In this document: positions 48,801 through 49,896 of the stretch, piece after piece
How the letters are laid out: every line of letters starts with the position of its first letter
Position numbering within the stretch: position 1 is the stretch's first letter
Assembly (NCBI GenBank): GCA_039566865.1
Contig: CM076956.1
Span: 11,419,511 to 11,483,510 of the forward strand
From: Aurelia coerulea
Taxonomy: Eukaryota > Cnidaria > Scyphozoa > Semaeostomeae > Ulmaridae
Length of the DNA stretch: 64,000 bases
Reading direction: 5' to 3'
Notes under the pieces: model-generated
What the model saw: only the letters and a program-made list of their open reading frames with translations
Databases searched by the model: none
Told to the model about the DNA's origin: nothing
Made by a program: the position numbers and the translations under genes

Positions 48801-49128
48801 CGCAAAAATTGGTCCAGCCAATTATCATTTACTCTTTTAAAGATGCTGGCGGCACACTCCTACCCAAGACTTGAGAGACTATTGCTGAGAATCTTCCACC
48901 AAATTAAAGAAATTTTAGCCAAAATCGAATTGTTTTCCGTCTCCTCTCTTTTTATATATACATGTATATAGGTGAAGTGAAAGCGTATATTTATTAATTA
49001 TCTAAGTATTGACTATTACTTTCTCTGCATTTTTCTCTATTTAGACATATGGAGAAATCAATTTGAAATTCCCATCCGGTATCAAAGTACAAGAAGGACA
49101 AACGCTCACTGTCAACTTGCTTGGCTGA
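77..49128 (+). CDS. GH116 (GBA2/DUF608-type) glycoside hydrolase, 32 exons, 5' end outside window
   Basis: Exons: 77-211, 2695-2783, 5807-5902, 6920-6996, 8450-8555, 9358-9455, 11841-11927, 13444-13586, 14601-14667, 15761-15809, 17922-17998, 19814-19935, 20535-20597, 21925-21962, 23359-23449, 24441-24571, 25380-25429, 27956-27973, 28716-28770, 29405-29609, 31533-31629, 32751-32841, 36104-36140, 36625-36714, 37451-37490, 39574-39708, 40743-40846, 42884-42959, 43945-44069, 46600-46749, 48400-48516, 49045-49128. All are flanked by AG and GT and every phase matches, giving 980 residues and TGA. Seen: [18 protein letters not shown] and SFFAIR near residues 130-168 (N-terminal GH116 sandwich); [14 protein letters not shown] at 514-527, [13 protein letters not shown] at 532-544, NTYDVSTYG at 640-648, MDALVGQWW at 721-729 and [17 protein letters not shown] at 837-853 (catalytic helical domain). 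D722 matches the family acid/base motif as I recall it. Family members hydrolyse beta-glucosides or related sugars. Many N-X-S/T sequons suggest secretion, unlike cytosolic GBA2. The substrate is not inferable. The start codon is upstream of the window. Confidence 0.9.
290..605. mobile_element. Harbinger-like MITE with GC-rich core
   Basis: Near-perfect inverted ends start TGTCTCGTTCAATTCCT and run about 35 bp into a C/G run. TAA flanks both sides (287-289 and 606-608), the 3-bp TWA duplication of PIF/Harbinger. The core has five CCCCGGGCATTTG-like repeats. No coding capacity. Confidence 0.75.
606..1369. other. intron 1 stretch, nothing recognised
   Basis: AT-rich intron with short degenerate repeats of a ttcccaaaatttgcaaaa type. 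No exon, element end or RNA gene is seen. Confidence 0.5.
1370..1600 (+). pseudogene. LINE reverse-transcriptase C-terminal tail
   Basis: From about 1427 one frame reads [20 protein letters not shown] then [14 protein letters not shown] and a stop. LGPKIWN-x-L is the end motif of non-LTR retrotransposon ORF2 proteins. Everything upstream is missing or shifted. It ends near a TA microsatellite. Confidence 0.6.
1766..1823. repeat. (TACA)n microsatellite
   Basis: About fourteen uninterrupted tetranucleotide units in intron 1. Confidence 0.97.
2231..2372. mobile_element. short inverted-repeat element
   Basis: CGAGGGGCATTTCACTC at 2231-2247 is repeated exactly inverted at 2356-2372. The spacer is AT-rich with aatccgt repeats. 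It looks like a small foldback MITE; no target duplication was identified. Confidence 0.55.
2695..2783 (+). CDS. exon 2, Cys-rich N-terminal segment
   Basis: Residues 46-75. Acceptor tttcag, donor TG|gtaaga. In the frame that joins both neighbours it reads [17 protein letters not shown] and on to a run of Cys ending EEVPCC. It has six to seven cysteines and two sequons, as in an extracellular segment. A second frame is open too, but it cannot join exons 1 and 3. Confidence 0.72.
2929..2974. repeat. long near-perfect hairpin
   Basis: GTTCCAGACCCCTTTGAAAG pairs with the inverted copy ending GTCTGGAAC, with almost no loop. It may be a collapsed foldback element. It lies in intron 2. Confidence 0.6.
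3682..4182. mobile_element. hAT-like MITE with perfect 8-bp TSD
   Basis: Ends are CAGGCGTGCATAA and its inverse. TTGATGAG flanks both sides exactly (3674-3681, 4183-4190). The 8-bp duplication and the CAG start fit the hAT superfamily. The interior holds three partly repeated segments around aaaactgcctg and acatttcataaa. Confidence 0.85.
4278..4340. mobile_element. end fragment of CAGGGGTGG hAT-like MITE
   Basis: CAGGGGTGGAAAAAGTATCG followed by a ggtccg/ggtccc stretch matches the inverted right ends of the complete copies at 27100 and 44741. The other end is not found. Confidence 0.5.
4715..5010 (-). pseudogene. LINE 3' end with (AAT)n tail
   Basis: On the minus strand a frame reads [20 protein letters not shown] then [18 protein letters not shown], the Cys-ended C-terminus of a CR1-like ORF2 protein. 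A GTTGGC...GCCAAC hairpin (4789-4827) follows, then the (AAT)n microsatellite (about 4715-4776). 5' truncated. Confidence 0.75.
5011..5806. other. intron 2 end, nothing recognised
   Basis: AT-rich intron. Short open frames near 5532-5809 show no family resemblance and overlap the polypyrimidine tract of exon 3. Confidence 0.5.
5807..5902 (+). CDS. exon 3, end of Cys-rich segment
   Basis: Residues 75-107. Acceptor tttcag, donor GT|gtgagt. It reads [20 protein letters not shown] then [11 protein letters not shown], completing the Cys-rich stretch before the GH116 N-terminal domain. Confidence 0.8.
5947..6300. mobile_element. TTAAAGGGG-type MITE
   Basis: The left end TTAAAGGGGCTGGATAAGAA is answered by an inverted TTTAAAGGGGGTGGATAAGA. 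It is related in its ends to the element at 17419. Confidence 0.65.
6920..6996 (+). CDS. exon 4, start of GH116 N-terminal domain
   Basis: Residues 107-133, ending [13 protein letters not shown]. This is the typical entry of the GH116 N-terminal domain (IPLGGIGTG in many members). Acceptor ttttag, donor G|gtaagt. Confidence 0.88.
7060..7388. mobile_element. fragment of foldback family F
   Basis: It matches the right part of the foldback copies at 12771 and 49272 (gatttaaaaatttgatga, ... tacacccgcctttt, ... gaaacctatgtt). The left arm is missing. Confidence 0.5.
7440..8005 (+). pseudogene. LINE ORF2 tail plus 3'UTR hairpin
   Basis: Two frames in succession give [14 protein letters not shown], then [18 protein letters not shown] and [17 protein letters not shown] stop (7755-7757). 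This is the usual end of a non-LTR reverse transcriptase, broken by a frameshift near 7550. A nested hairpin (GGGAGGG 7921-7927 with CCCTCCC 7962-7968; CGGCAC with GTGCCG inside) and a GAAAT-rich tail follow. Confidence 0.75.
8450..8555 (+). CDS. exon 5
   Basis: Residues 133-168, [18 protein letters not shown] through PDSFFAIR. It matches the family pattern of a Gly-rich turn, then L-R-x-W-x-I, then an FFAIR strand. Acceptor ttttag, donor AG|gtagga. Confidence 0.92.
9358..9455 (+). CDS. exon 6
   Basis: Residues 168-201, [15 protein letters not shown] onward, with sequon NGT. Acceptor tcacag, donor G|gtaggt. It encodes the strand after FFAIR in the N-terminal sandwich. Confidence 0.87.
9663..9952. 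mobile_element. GGGCCTGTTTA MITE
   Basis: Ends GGGCCTGTTTA and GAAAACACCTCACCTGCCAG are repeated inverted on the right for about 50 bp. The interior holds a second palindrome of CAGCCCCGGGGCTGACAGG type. No clear target duplication. Confidence 0.75.
10370..10800 (+). pseudogene. degenerate LINE RT tail
   Basis: Frames [20 protein letters not shown] and, after a shift, [19 protein letters not shown] resemble the C-terminal part of non-LTR ORF2 proteins. A stop follows KNN at 10608. Heavily decayed. Confidence 0.5.
11280..11715 (+). pseudogene. CR1-like LINE 3' end
   Basis: The open frame at 11302-11568 reads [19 protein letters not shown], then [20 protein letters not shown] and [16 protein letters not shown] before a stop. 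A GTAGGC...GCCTAC hairpin (11631-11679) and an ATGATG tail (about 11695-11714) follow. It is the same family as 4715 and 45780, in the sense orientation here. Confidence 0.82.
11841..11927 (+). CDS. exon 7
   Basis: Residues 201-230, [20 protein letters not shown] then TAKFPTVK. Acceptor cgtag, donor G|gtaagt. Its last 20 bases and donor form the first unit of a 127-bp tandem array that fills the next 470 bases of intron. Confidence 0.87.
11907..12395. repeat. 127-bp tandem array spanning exon 7 donor
   Basis: Four units start at 11907, 12032, 12159 and 12286 (periods 125, 127, 127), each with caaaatttc, aggttagtgagttgc, ttcagttcgtatt and catgttgcctcaaa. The first unit contains the last 20 bases of exon 7 and its real donor. 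The later units carry decayed copies (ggttagt). Confidence 0.9.
12771..13292. mobile_element. foldback family F, complete copy
   Basis: GCATAGGTTCCAAATCTTT on the left and the inverse at the right end. The arms are about 150 bp long, including gacctatttctt, gaatggcttgaaagaaac and ttctaccgtt. Other copies are at 18101, 19255, 49272 and fragments at 7060 and 46849. Confidence 0.8.
13444..13586 (+). CDS. exon 8
   Basis: Residues 230-277: [19 protein letters not shown] then [15 protein letters not shown]. It closely follows the family pattern V-x-V-E-x-E-A-x-S-P-x-I-P with D-S-x-x-P-V. Two sequons (NFT, NNT). Acceptor tgcag, donor ACG|gtgagt. Confidence 0.93.
13908..14066. mobile_element. hAT-like CAGnGACGTAGGAA MITE
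   Basis: Ends CAGAGACGTACGAAC and inverted CAGGACTGTAGGAAG, with a C15 run and a gaagtgcccctt stretch shared, inverted, with 29165-29331. Flanking octamers gctatttt and gcaatttg agree at 6 of 8 bases. Confidence 0.7.
14293..14451. mobile_element. pogo-like MITE
   Basis: CAGTAAAAACCCGCGTATAA with an inverted match at the right end, TA on both sides (14291-14292, 14452-14453). The interior has three further TAAGAACC-like steps. Confidence 0.8.
14601..14667 (+). CDS. exon 9
   Basis: Residues 278-300, [20 protein letters not shown]. Acceptor atttag, donor G|gtattg. The framing matches exons 8 and 10. Confidence 0.85.
14771..15175. mobile_element. ACCGTAAATCCTC MITE
   Basis: The left GCCGTAAATCCTCGAATAAG and right inverted ACGGTAAATCCTCAATTAAG ends both face a CCCC/GGGG run with repeated gggcttatt steps. 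It resembles the element at 46900. Confidence 0.65.
15761..15809 (+). CDS. exon 10 (49 nt)
   Basis: Residues 300-316, [15 protein letters not shown]. Acceptor ttttag, donor AA|gtaagt. It is short and is supported by phase on both sides. Confidence 0.8.
16095..16613. repeat. 173-bp tandem triplication
   Basis: Three nearly identical units starting at 16095, 16268 and 16441 (GGATGTTAGCTACACAACGA onward). They differ at about two bases, so the expansion is recent. Located in intron 10. Confidence 0.95.
17220..17345 (+). mobile_element. possible tRNA-derived SINE
   Basis: TGGTTGAGTGG (17225-17235) fits the pol III A box and GGTTAGAGTCT (17270-17280) fits a decayed B box. The stem pairing is too poor for a working tRNA. 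No second copy is in the window. Confidence 0.4.
17419..17770. mobile_element. TTTAAAGGGGCTGTACAAG MITE
   Basis: CTTTAAAGGGGCTGTACAAG at the left and its inverse at the right; the interior is unremarkable. Confidence 0.75.
17922..17998 (+). CDS. exon 11
   Basis: Residues 316-342, [20 protein letters not shown] then HVATA. Acceptor atatag, donor T|gtaaga. An open frame runs on past the donor to 18240, but it does not resemble the family and cannot join exon 12. Confidence 0.82.
18101..18550. mobile_element. foldback family F, right end truncated
   Basis: The left arm GCATAGGTTCCGCATCTTTA and the inner inverted arm (agtccagcggtagaatcata, gccattcagttcaaagaaat) are present. The terminal part on the right is missing. 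Confidence 0.65.
18844..19189. mobile_element. CCCGGGGGGGTCAC MITE with 8-bp TSD
   Basis: Both ends read CCCGGGGGGGTCACT inward, and GCTATGGG flanks both sides exactly (18836-18843, 19190-19197). The inside repeats an aattttggggtgt/aattttagggta step. Confidence 0.82.
19255..19762. mobile_element. foldback family F with flanking TGTTTTAA
   Basis: Arms ATAGGGCTCAAATCTTT and the inverse. TGTTTTAA occurs directly at 19247-19254 and 19763-19770, suggesting an 8-bp target duplication. Confidence 0.75.
19814..19935 (+). CDS. exon 12
   Basis: Residues 342-382, [20 protein letters not shown] then [12 protein letters not shown]. It matches the family segment before the LW-x-x-F pattern. Acceptor ttttag, donor AAG|gtaaga. 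Confidence 0.87.
20535..20597 (+). CDS. exon 13 (63 nt)
   Basis: Residues 383-403, [20 protein letters not shown]. Acceptor tatag, donor ACG|gtaagg, phase 0 on both sides. A small exon between two strands of the N-terminal domain. Confidence 0.83.
20837..21026 (+). mobile_element. tRNA-derived SINE, copy 1
   Basis: A box around TTGCGCAGTGG (20846-20856) and B box GGTCTCGATTCC (20898-20909), followed by a shared non-tRNA body (ccagaacagtcaggcggaca, catgacaaggggt, ttggcgctaaaa) also present at 46402. Confidence 0.85.
21027..21924. other. intron 13 stretch, nothing recognised
   Basis: AT-rich intron with no element ends, tandem repeats or convincing frames. Confidence 0.5.
21925..21962 (+). 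CDS. exon 14 (38 nt)
   Basis: Residues 404-416, [13 protein letters not shown]. It matches the family strand F-x-L-A-W-x-F-P-N-R. Acceptor cctag, donor AG|gtagga. Confidence 0.88.
22526..22901. mobile_element. GGCTGCGGTCACACTA MITE
   Basis: GGCTGCGGTCACACTA begins both ends inverted, with a CCGTTGTA step inside each arm. AAT flanks both sides, a weak target duplication. Confidence 0.75.
23359..23449 (+). CDS. exon 15
   Basis: Residues 416-446, [20 protein letters not shown] then [10 protein letters not shown]. Acceptor aacag, donor GAG|gtatgg. It follows the FPNR strand as the family expects. Confidence 0.86.
24441..24571 (+). CDS. exon 16, linker into catalytic domain
   Basis: Residues 447-490, [20 protein letters not shown] then [20 protein letters not shown]. 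It corresponds to the helical linker before the catalytic barrel. Acceptor cctag, donor AA|gtaagt. Confidence 0.87.
24572..25379. other. intron 16, nothing firmly recognised
   Basis: A loosely inverted pair of gaaatcctcaaaaa / tttttgaggatttc stretches around 24930-25190 suggests an old foldback element. No ends or target duplication were found. Confidence 0.35.
25380..25429 (+). CDS. exon 17 (50 nt)
   Basis: Residues 490-507, [18 protein letters not shown]. It matches the family pattern of a short strand, D-G-x-F, then an acidic residue (E506). Acceptor ttttag, donor G|gtatgc. The intron after it contains the broken LINE. Confidence 0.9.
25445..26880 (+). pseudogene. 5'-truncated LINE with one internal stop
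   Basis: One frame from about 25466 to 26407 reads [20 protein letters not shown], then [16 protein letters not shown] (RT thumb region), HQS-stop at 25853-25855, and continues in the same frame to [20 protein letters not shown] and a terminal stop at 26405-26407. The C-terminal CxxxxxxxxHxxxxC pattern is typical of non-LTR ORF2 proteins. Apart from the one TAG the frame is intact for about 940 bases, so the insertion is younger than the other tails. No endonuclease or RT palm is present. Confidence 0.85.
27100..27511. mobile_element. CAGGGnTGGnAAAA hAT-like MITE, old copy
   Basis: The left CAGGGATGGGAAAAATAC and an inverted CATGGGTGGAAAAAATAGCG at the right. It shares internal sequence with the complete copy at 44741 (gggaccgaaa, ttggtgccatggtccgcta). 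No target duplication remains. Confidence 0.65.
27956..27973 (+). CDS. 18-nt microexon 18
   Basis: It encodes CSKGG with split Gly codons on both sides, between FEG and GCCPLNC. Acceptor aacag, donor G|gtaaga. Skipping it keeps the frame (18 nt) and would remove six residues. The family has a Cys/Ser/Gly-rich stretch here, which supports the exon. Confidence 0.82.
28283..28307. repeat. tandem duplication of a 12-mer
   Basis: AGAGGGGATCCC occurs twice in direct succession. Confidence 0.9.
28716..28770 (+). CDS. exon 19, [14 protein letters not shown] motif
   Basis: Residues 513-531. [14 protein letters not shown] is the signature of the non-GBA2 branch of GH116/DUF608. It contains sequon NCT. 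Acceptor tgcag, donor AA|gtaagt. Confidence 0.95.
29165..29331. mobile_element. hAT-like CAGnGACGTAGGAA MITE
   Basis: The left CAGGGATGTAGGAAG and inverted right CAGAGACGTAGGAACC lead into G or C runs. Flanking octamers tcaaaatt and tgaaaatt match at 7 of 8. Same family as 13908, opposite orientation. Confidence 0.8.
29405..29609 (+). CDS. exon 20, catalytic barrel
   Basis: Residues 531-599, the longest visible exon. [17 protein letters not shown] starts it and [15 protein letters not shown] ends it, matching family F-P-x-L-E-R and D-G-x-x-G-x-x-x-K-x-Y-R-E. Acceptor ttcag, donor GAG|gtaggt. A MITE begins 20 bases into the next intron. Confidence 0.95.
29629..30004. mobile_element. Harbinger-like MITE rich in TTCGCA motifs
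   Basis: Both ends read AGGCCCAnTTCCACTTCA inward and TTA flanks both sides (29626-29628, 30005-30007). Near each end are arrays of ATTCGCAATTCGCA and TTCGCATGCGAA steps, some self-complementary. Confidence 0.85.
30204..31212. mobile_element. GGGTGTCCC-ended TA element
   Basis: The left GGGTGTCCCAAAAAGGGTAC and inverted right CGAGTGTCCCAGAAAAAAGT, each followed by ccagcgatgtgaatttagct. TA flanks both sides. About 1 kb, without coding capacity. Confidence 0.8.
31533..31629 (+). CDS. exon 21
   Basis: Residues 600-632, [20 protein letters not shown] then [13 protein letters not shown]. It corresponds to the family helix with a W at the domain core followed by D-x-D/GDG. Acceptor atag, donor G|gtatga. 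Confidence 0.88.
32049..32224. mobile_element. short foldback element with GCTGCGGTG
   Basis: TATTTATCTTTTGGACGCTT ... cagatgctgcggtgg on the left, the inverse on the right, with the tgctgcggtggtgg step repeated inside. Confidence 0.65.
32285..32400 (+). mobile_element. 3'UTR fragment of the 25445 LINE family
   Basis: ttcgctccctgtggtatcgt and following bases match the end of the LINE at 26710-26790 with scattered differences. Confidence 0.55.
32430..32515 (-). mobile_element. CR1-like LINE 3' hairpin and tail only
   Basis: On the minus strand ATTGGC ... GCCAAC (32472-32509) with an inner TAGC/GCTA pair, followed by a TAAT-rich tail, as in the copies at 4715 and 45780. No coding part remains. 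Confidence 0.65.
32751..32841 (+). CDS. exon 22, NTYD motif
   Basis: Residues 632-662, [20 protein letters not shown] then ALR. N-T-Y-D-x-x-x-Y-G is a strong GH116 barrel motif. Acceptor ttttag, donor AG|gtaatc. Confidence 0.95.
32907..33177. mobile_element. MITE with 9-bp TSD inserted near LINE tail
   Basis: Arms of about 50 bp starting CCTACGCGTAGACCCATTAT. ATGTAGGAA flanks both sides (32898-32906, 33178-33186). A 9-bp duplication with long arms fits a Mutator-like MITE. Confidence 0.85.
33178..33850 (+). pseudogene. LINE tail, sister of the 25445 copy
   Basis: [20 protein letters not shown] then [17 protein letters not shown] matches [20 protein letters not shown] and [15 protein letters not shown] of the 25445 LINE. 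Only the last part of the frame remains, then 3'UTR-like AT-rich sequence. Confidence 0.65.
33997..34419. mobile_element. long-arm MITE with 9-bp TSD TTCAAAACA
   Basis: TAGCCTGCGTGCAGAC begins both arms, which stay similar for over 80 bp (tactgatttcttttcaga, ccagtagagtctgcgcatca). TTCAAAACA is exact on both sides (33988-33996, 34420-34428). Mutator-like. Confidence 0.9.
34550..35097. mobile_element. GGGTGTCCC-ended element, 530-bp subfamily
   Basis: Left CCAAGTGTCCCAATGAAAAG, right inverted CAGGGTGTCCCAAAAAAG. Internally it is colinear with 39837-40367 (accaaattttctttttga, aggaaatttgaa.atcgg). Confidence 0.8.
35335..35926. mobile_element. GGGTGTCCC-ended element, relative of 30204
   Basis: Arms lead into aagcgatgtgaatttagct, atgttcctcgatagttaact and inverse copies. 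A TA lies at each edge. Confidence 0.75.
36104..36140 (+). CDS. exon 23 (37 nt)
   Basis: Residues 662-674, [12 protein letters not shown], directly continuing ALR-A-x-E-x-M-A as in the family. Acceptor tgtag, donor CAA|gtatgc. Confidence 0.87.
36625..36714 (+). CDS. exon 24
   Basis: Residues 675-704, [20 protein letters not shown] then [10 protein letters not shown]. It matches the family helix ending in W/F-N-G-x-Y/W-Y. Acceptor tccag, donor CAG|gttcgt (a weaker donor). Confidence 0.87.
36970..37135. repeat. upstream duplicate of exon 25 acceptor region
   Basis: CGGTAGTTAACGA, ttagatatta, tcaatttctgg, ctt/gcttggcgt.agtaata and tgtagCTTGTCGATCCAGCACAT recur at 37304-37468 with an offset of 333-334 bases. 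The copy contains an intact AG and the first 18 bases of exon 25, but no LLTD segment or donor. Confidence 0.88.
37451..37490 (+). CDS. exon 25 (40 nt)
   Basis: Residues 705-718, [13 protein letters not shown]. Acceptor tatag, donor G|gtaagt. A decayed second copy of its acceptor and first 18 bases lies 333 bases upstream, at 37118. Confidence 0.85.
37614..38168. mobile_element. CGGGTGACC/CCGGGTAAC-ended element
   Basis: Left TCGGGTGACCAAAAAAAACT, inverted right CCGGGTAACTCAAAAATA, both followed by ttcacgagc. TA at both edges. The left part matches 44450. Confidence 0.7.
38197..39146. mobile_element. 950-bp CCGGGTGTCCC element with long arms
   Basis: Both ends read CCGGGTGTCCCAAAAAAAAG inward and TA flanks both. 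The arms remain similar for about 250 bp (cgtttgattga, tcaacttacagtttggcata, tggagttat). The middle contains a (GGAGC)4 run near 38700. Confidence 0.88.
39574..39708 (+). CDS. exon 26, acid/base Asp motif
   Basis: Residues 718-763. [18 protein letters not shown] carries D722, in the place where GH116 enzymes keep the general acid/base Asp (D677 of human GBA2, D593 of TxGH116, from memory). Acceptor ttcag, donor G|gtaagc. Confidence 0.95.
39837..40367. mobile_element. GGGTGTCCC-ended element, 530-bp subfamily
   Basis: Colinear with 34550-35097. It is inserted at a TA inside a short tandem array of ggtatggtaactagcaaaa (39760-39836). Confidence 0.8.
40743..40846 (+). CDS. exon 27
   Basis: Residues 763-797, [20 protein letters not shown] then [15 protein letters not shown]. 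It matches the family segment rising to the N-E/D-V/F-W stretch. Acceptor tgcag, donor GAG|gtttgt. Confidence 0.88.
40868..41612. mobile_element. CAGGGTGTCCC element
   Basis: The left CAGGGTGTCCCAAAAACATG and an inverted right TAGGGTGTCCCCAAAACATG. TA on both sides. Inside, agatttcaacttagaa is answered by ttaagttgaagtctct. Confidence 0.82.
41769..42215. mobile_element. pogo-like CAGTAAGGCCCCGC MITE
   Basis: CAGTAAGGCCCCGCATTTAA and its inverse, TA at 41767-41768 and 42216-42217. Four internal aagaaactttttaggct steps. Ends resemble 14293. Confidence 0.85.
42884..42959 (+). CDS. exon 28
   Basis: Residues 798-823, [20 protein letters not shown] then EIGVT. It corresponds to the barrel helix W-x-G-V-x-x-x-x-A-x-x-x-x-x-E-G-L. 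Acceptor tttag, donor G|gtgatt. Confidence 0.9.
43131..43734. mobile_element. 604-bp foldback MITE with about 225-bp arms
   Basis: CAGGGTGTCCCAAGAAAATT and its inverse at the ends, TA on both sides. The arms are nearly perfect inverted copies out to ctgcaaaatagtaagacaaa, with a loop of about 140 bases. Confidence 0.92.
43945..44069 (+). CDS. exon 29, [14 protein letters not shown] motif
   Basis: Residues 823-864. [20 protein letters not shown] is nearly the bacterial/archaeal GH116 consensus N-P-x-N-E-x-E-C-G-x-H-Y-x-R-A-M-A, with Tyr in place of the usual His at 847. Acceptor ttttag, donor CAG|gtaaga. Confidence 0.96.
44450..44640. mobile_element. solo end of the 37614-type element
   Basis: gcgggtgcccaaaaaaatct, agatcacacccagcttcc and ggctatcttttgaga match the left part of 37614. 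No right end. Confidence 0.6.
44741..45150. mobile_element. hAT-like CAGGGGTGG MITE with perfect 8-bp TSD
   Basis: CAGGGGTGGAAAACATAT on the left, inverted CAGGGGTAAAACATAGCG on the right; CAATTTGG on both sides (44733-44740, 45151-45158). Sister of 27100. Confidence 0.9.
45780..46275 (-). pseudogene. CR1-like LINE 3' end with (ATT)n tail
   Basis: The minus-strand frame 46258-45995 reads [38 protein letters not shown], then [20 protein letters not shown] and stop, parallel to 11302-11568. The hairpin GTTGGC/GCCAAC (45881-45929) and an approximately 80-bp (ATT)n run follow. Confidence 0.85.
46402..46590 (+). mobile_element. tRNA-derived SINE, copy 2
   Basis: A box TGGCGCAGTGG (46411-46421), B box GGATTCGATATC (46463-46474), then the body shared with 20837. 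It ends in ttcagtttcaccttca, just before the acceptor of exon 30. Confidence 0.88.
46600..46749 (+). CDS. exon 30
   Basis: Residues 865-914. [20 protein letters not shown] then SWGQYSQ matches the family F-x-P-R-x-x-x-x-x-F-R-x-F-F with W-G-x-x-x-Q. Acceptor ttttag, donor ATG|gtaaga. Its polypyrimidine tract is the end of a SINE. Confidence 0.93.
46900..47713. mobile_element. ACCGTAAAAGCTCT MITE inside family F
   Basis: CCGTAAAAGCTCT and its inverse, TA on both sides (46898-46899, 47714-47715). G-rich gggcttatt steps near both ends, as at 14771. It is itself interrupted at 47245. Confidence 0.82.
47245..47661. mobile_element. hAT-like MITE nested in the 46900 element
   Basis: CAGGGCCGAAGCCAG and inverted CAGGCCCGATACCAG, with CTTATAAG exactly on both sides (47237-47244, 47662-47669). 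Confidence 0.9.
48060..48290. mobile_element. inverted partial copy of the 46900 element
   Basis: gcatgttgaat..gcc, tcatttgattcagtgaataa, ctggagtgtcc and cagagctcttacggta match the left 200 bases of 46900 in reverse. The other end is lost. Confidence 0.7.
48400..48516 (+). CDS. exon 31, C-terminal strands
   Basis: Residues 915-953, [20 protein letters not shown] onward, the family's C-terminal beta region. Acceptor ttcag, donor AAG|gtatct. Confidence 0.88.
49045..49128 (+). CDS. exon 32, last coding exon
   Basis: Residues 954-980, ending [10 protein letters not shown] then TGA at 49126-49128. Acceptor tttag. Strands such as L-x-V-x-x are the usual end of GH116 proteins. Confidence 0.88.
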   Translation, partial: TYGEINLKFPSGIKVQEGQTLTVNLLG

Positions 49129-49271
49129 GGACTCCAGCTTGACATCGTCTCTGTAAACCATGGAACGATATGTGAACATGGATGCTTCGTAAGGAGATTT
49201 TTTGTAATGCATATATTGATTATTCACTGACGTATCTCTTGGAATTTCGGATATGATCCTTCTTGTGAGTA

Positions 49272-49753
49272 GCACAGGTTCTAAATCTTAAAAAGGTCAC
49301 TGTCAAATTATTGTGTCCTATGACTGGCCTCAAAGGAACTGTTGCTATTTCGCTATAATTCTACCATTGGACTTTTCTGAAATCTTCAATATTTTCAGAA
49401 TTAGGGAGTTTTTCTTCTTTTTTAAGAATTAGTTTCAAAAAACTTAAAAGCATCGTAATTTCTAAATTGTTTGGCGAAACATGAAATAATCTTCAAGAAA
49501 ACCATAGTTTATATGGTATCAAGGAGAAGTATCTCGGTTTAAGATTTAGCAATTTGATGACGTCACATCCTCAAAAGAATTGAGATATAAAAATACACTA
49601 TAATGTCGAAAAATATTCAAGATTTCTGAAAAGTACAATGGTAGAATTATATATAAGTTGCTAAGGTTTCTTTCAAGCGATTCAATCGAAATAAATCGGT
49701 CATAGAATTTTCATCCACCTTTTTACGCCGATTGAAAGATTTAGAACCTATGC
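49272..49753. mobile_element. foldback family F just after the stop codon
   Basis: GCACAGGTTCTAAATCTT and the inverted GCATAGGTTCTAAATCTTT. It starts 144 bases after the stop codon, so it probably lies in the 3'UTR or right behind it. It carries AATAAA at 49690-49695. Confidence 0.75.
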
Positions 49754-49896
49754 TAAATTCCCTAGTGAATAGAATGCAAGAACTTTTACCTGGAATAGAC
49801 TATTTTAAGATAAATTCATTTAGTCTATGCCTAGTTTTTCTACGTGTGATTTCGTACGTTAAGAAAATCTGAGTAGCTGTAACTGCCTTAGCCCTA

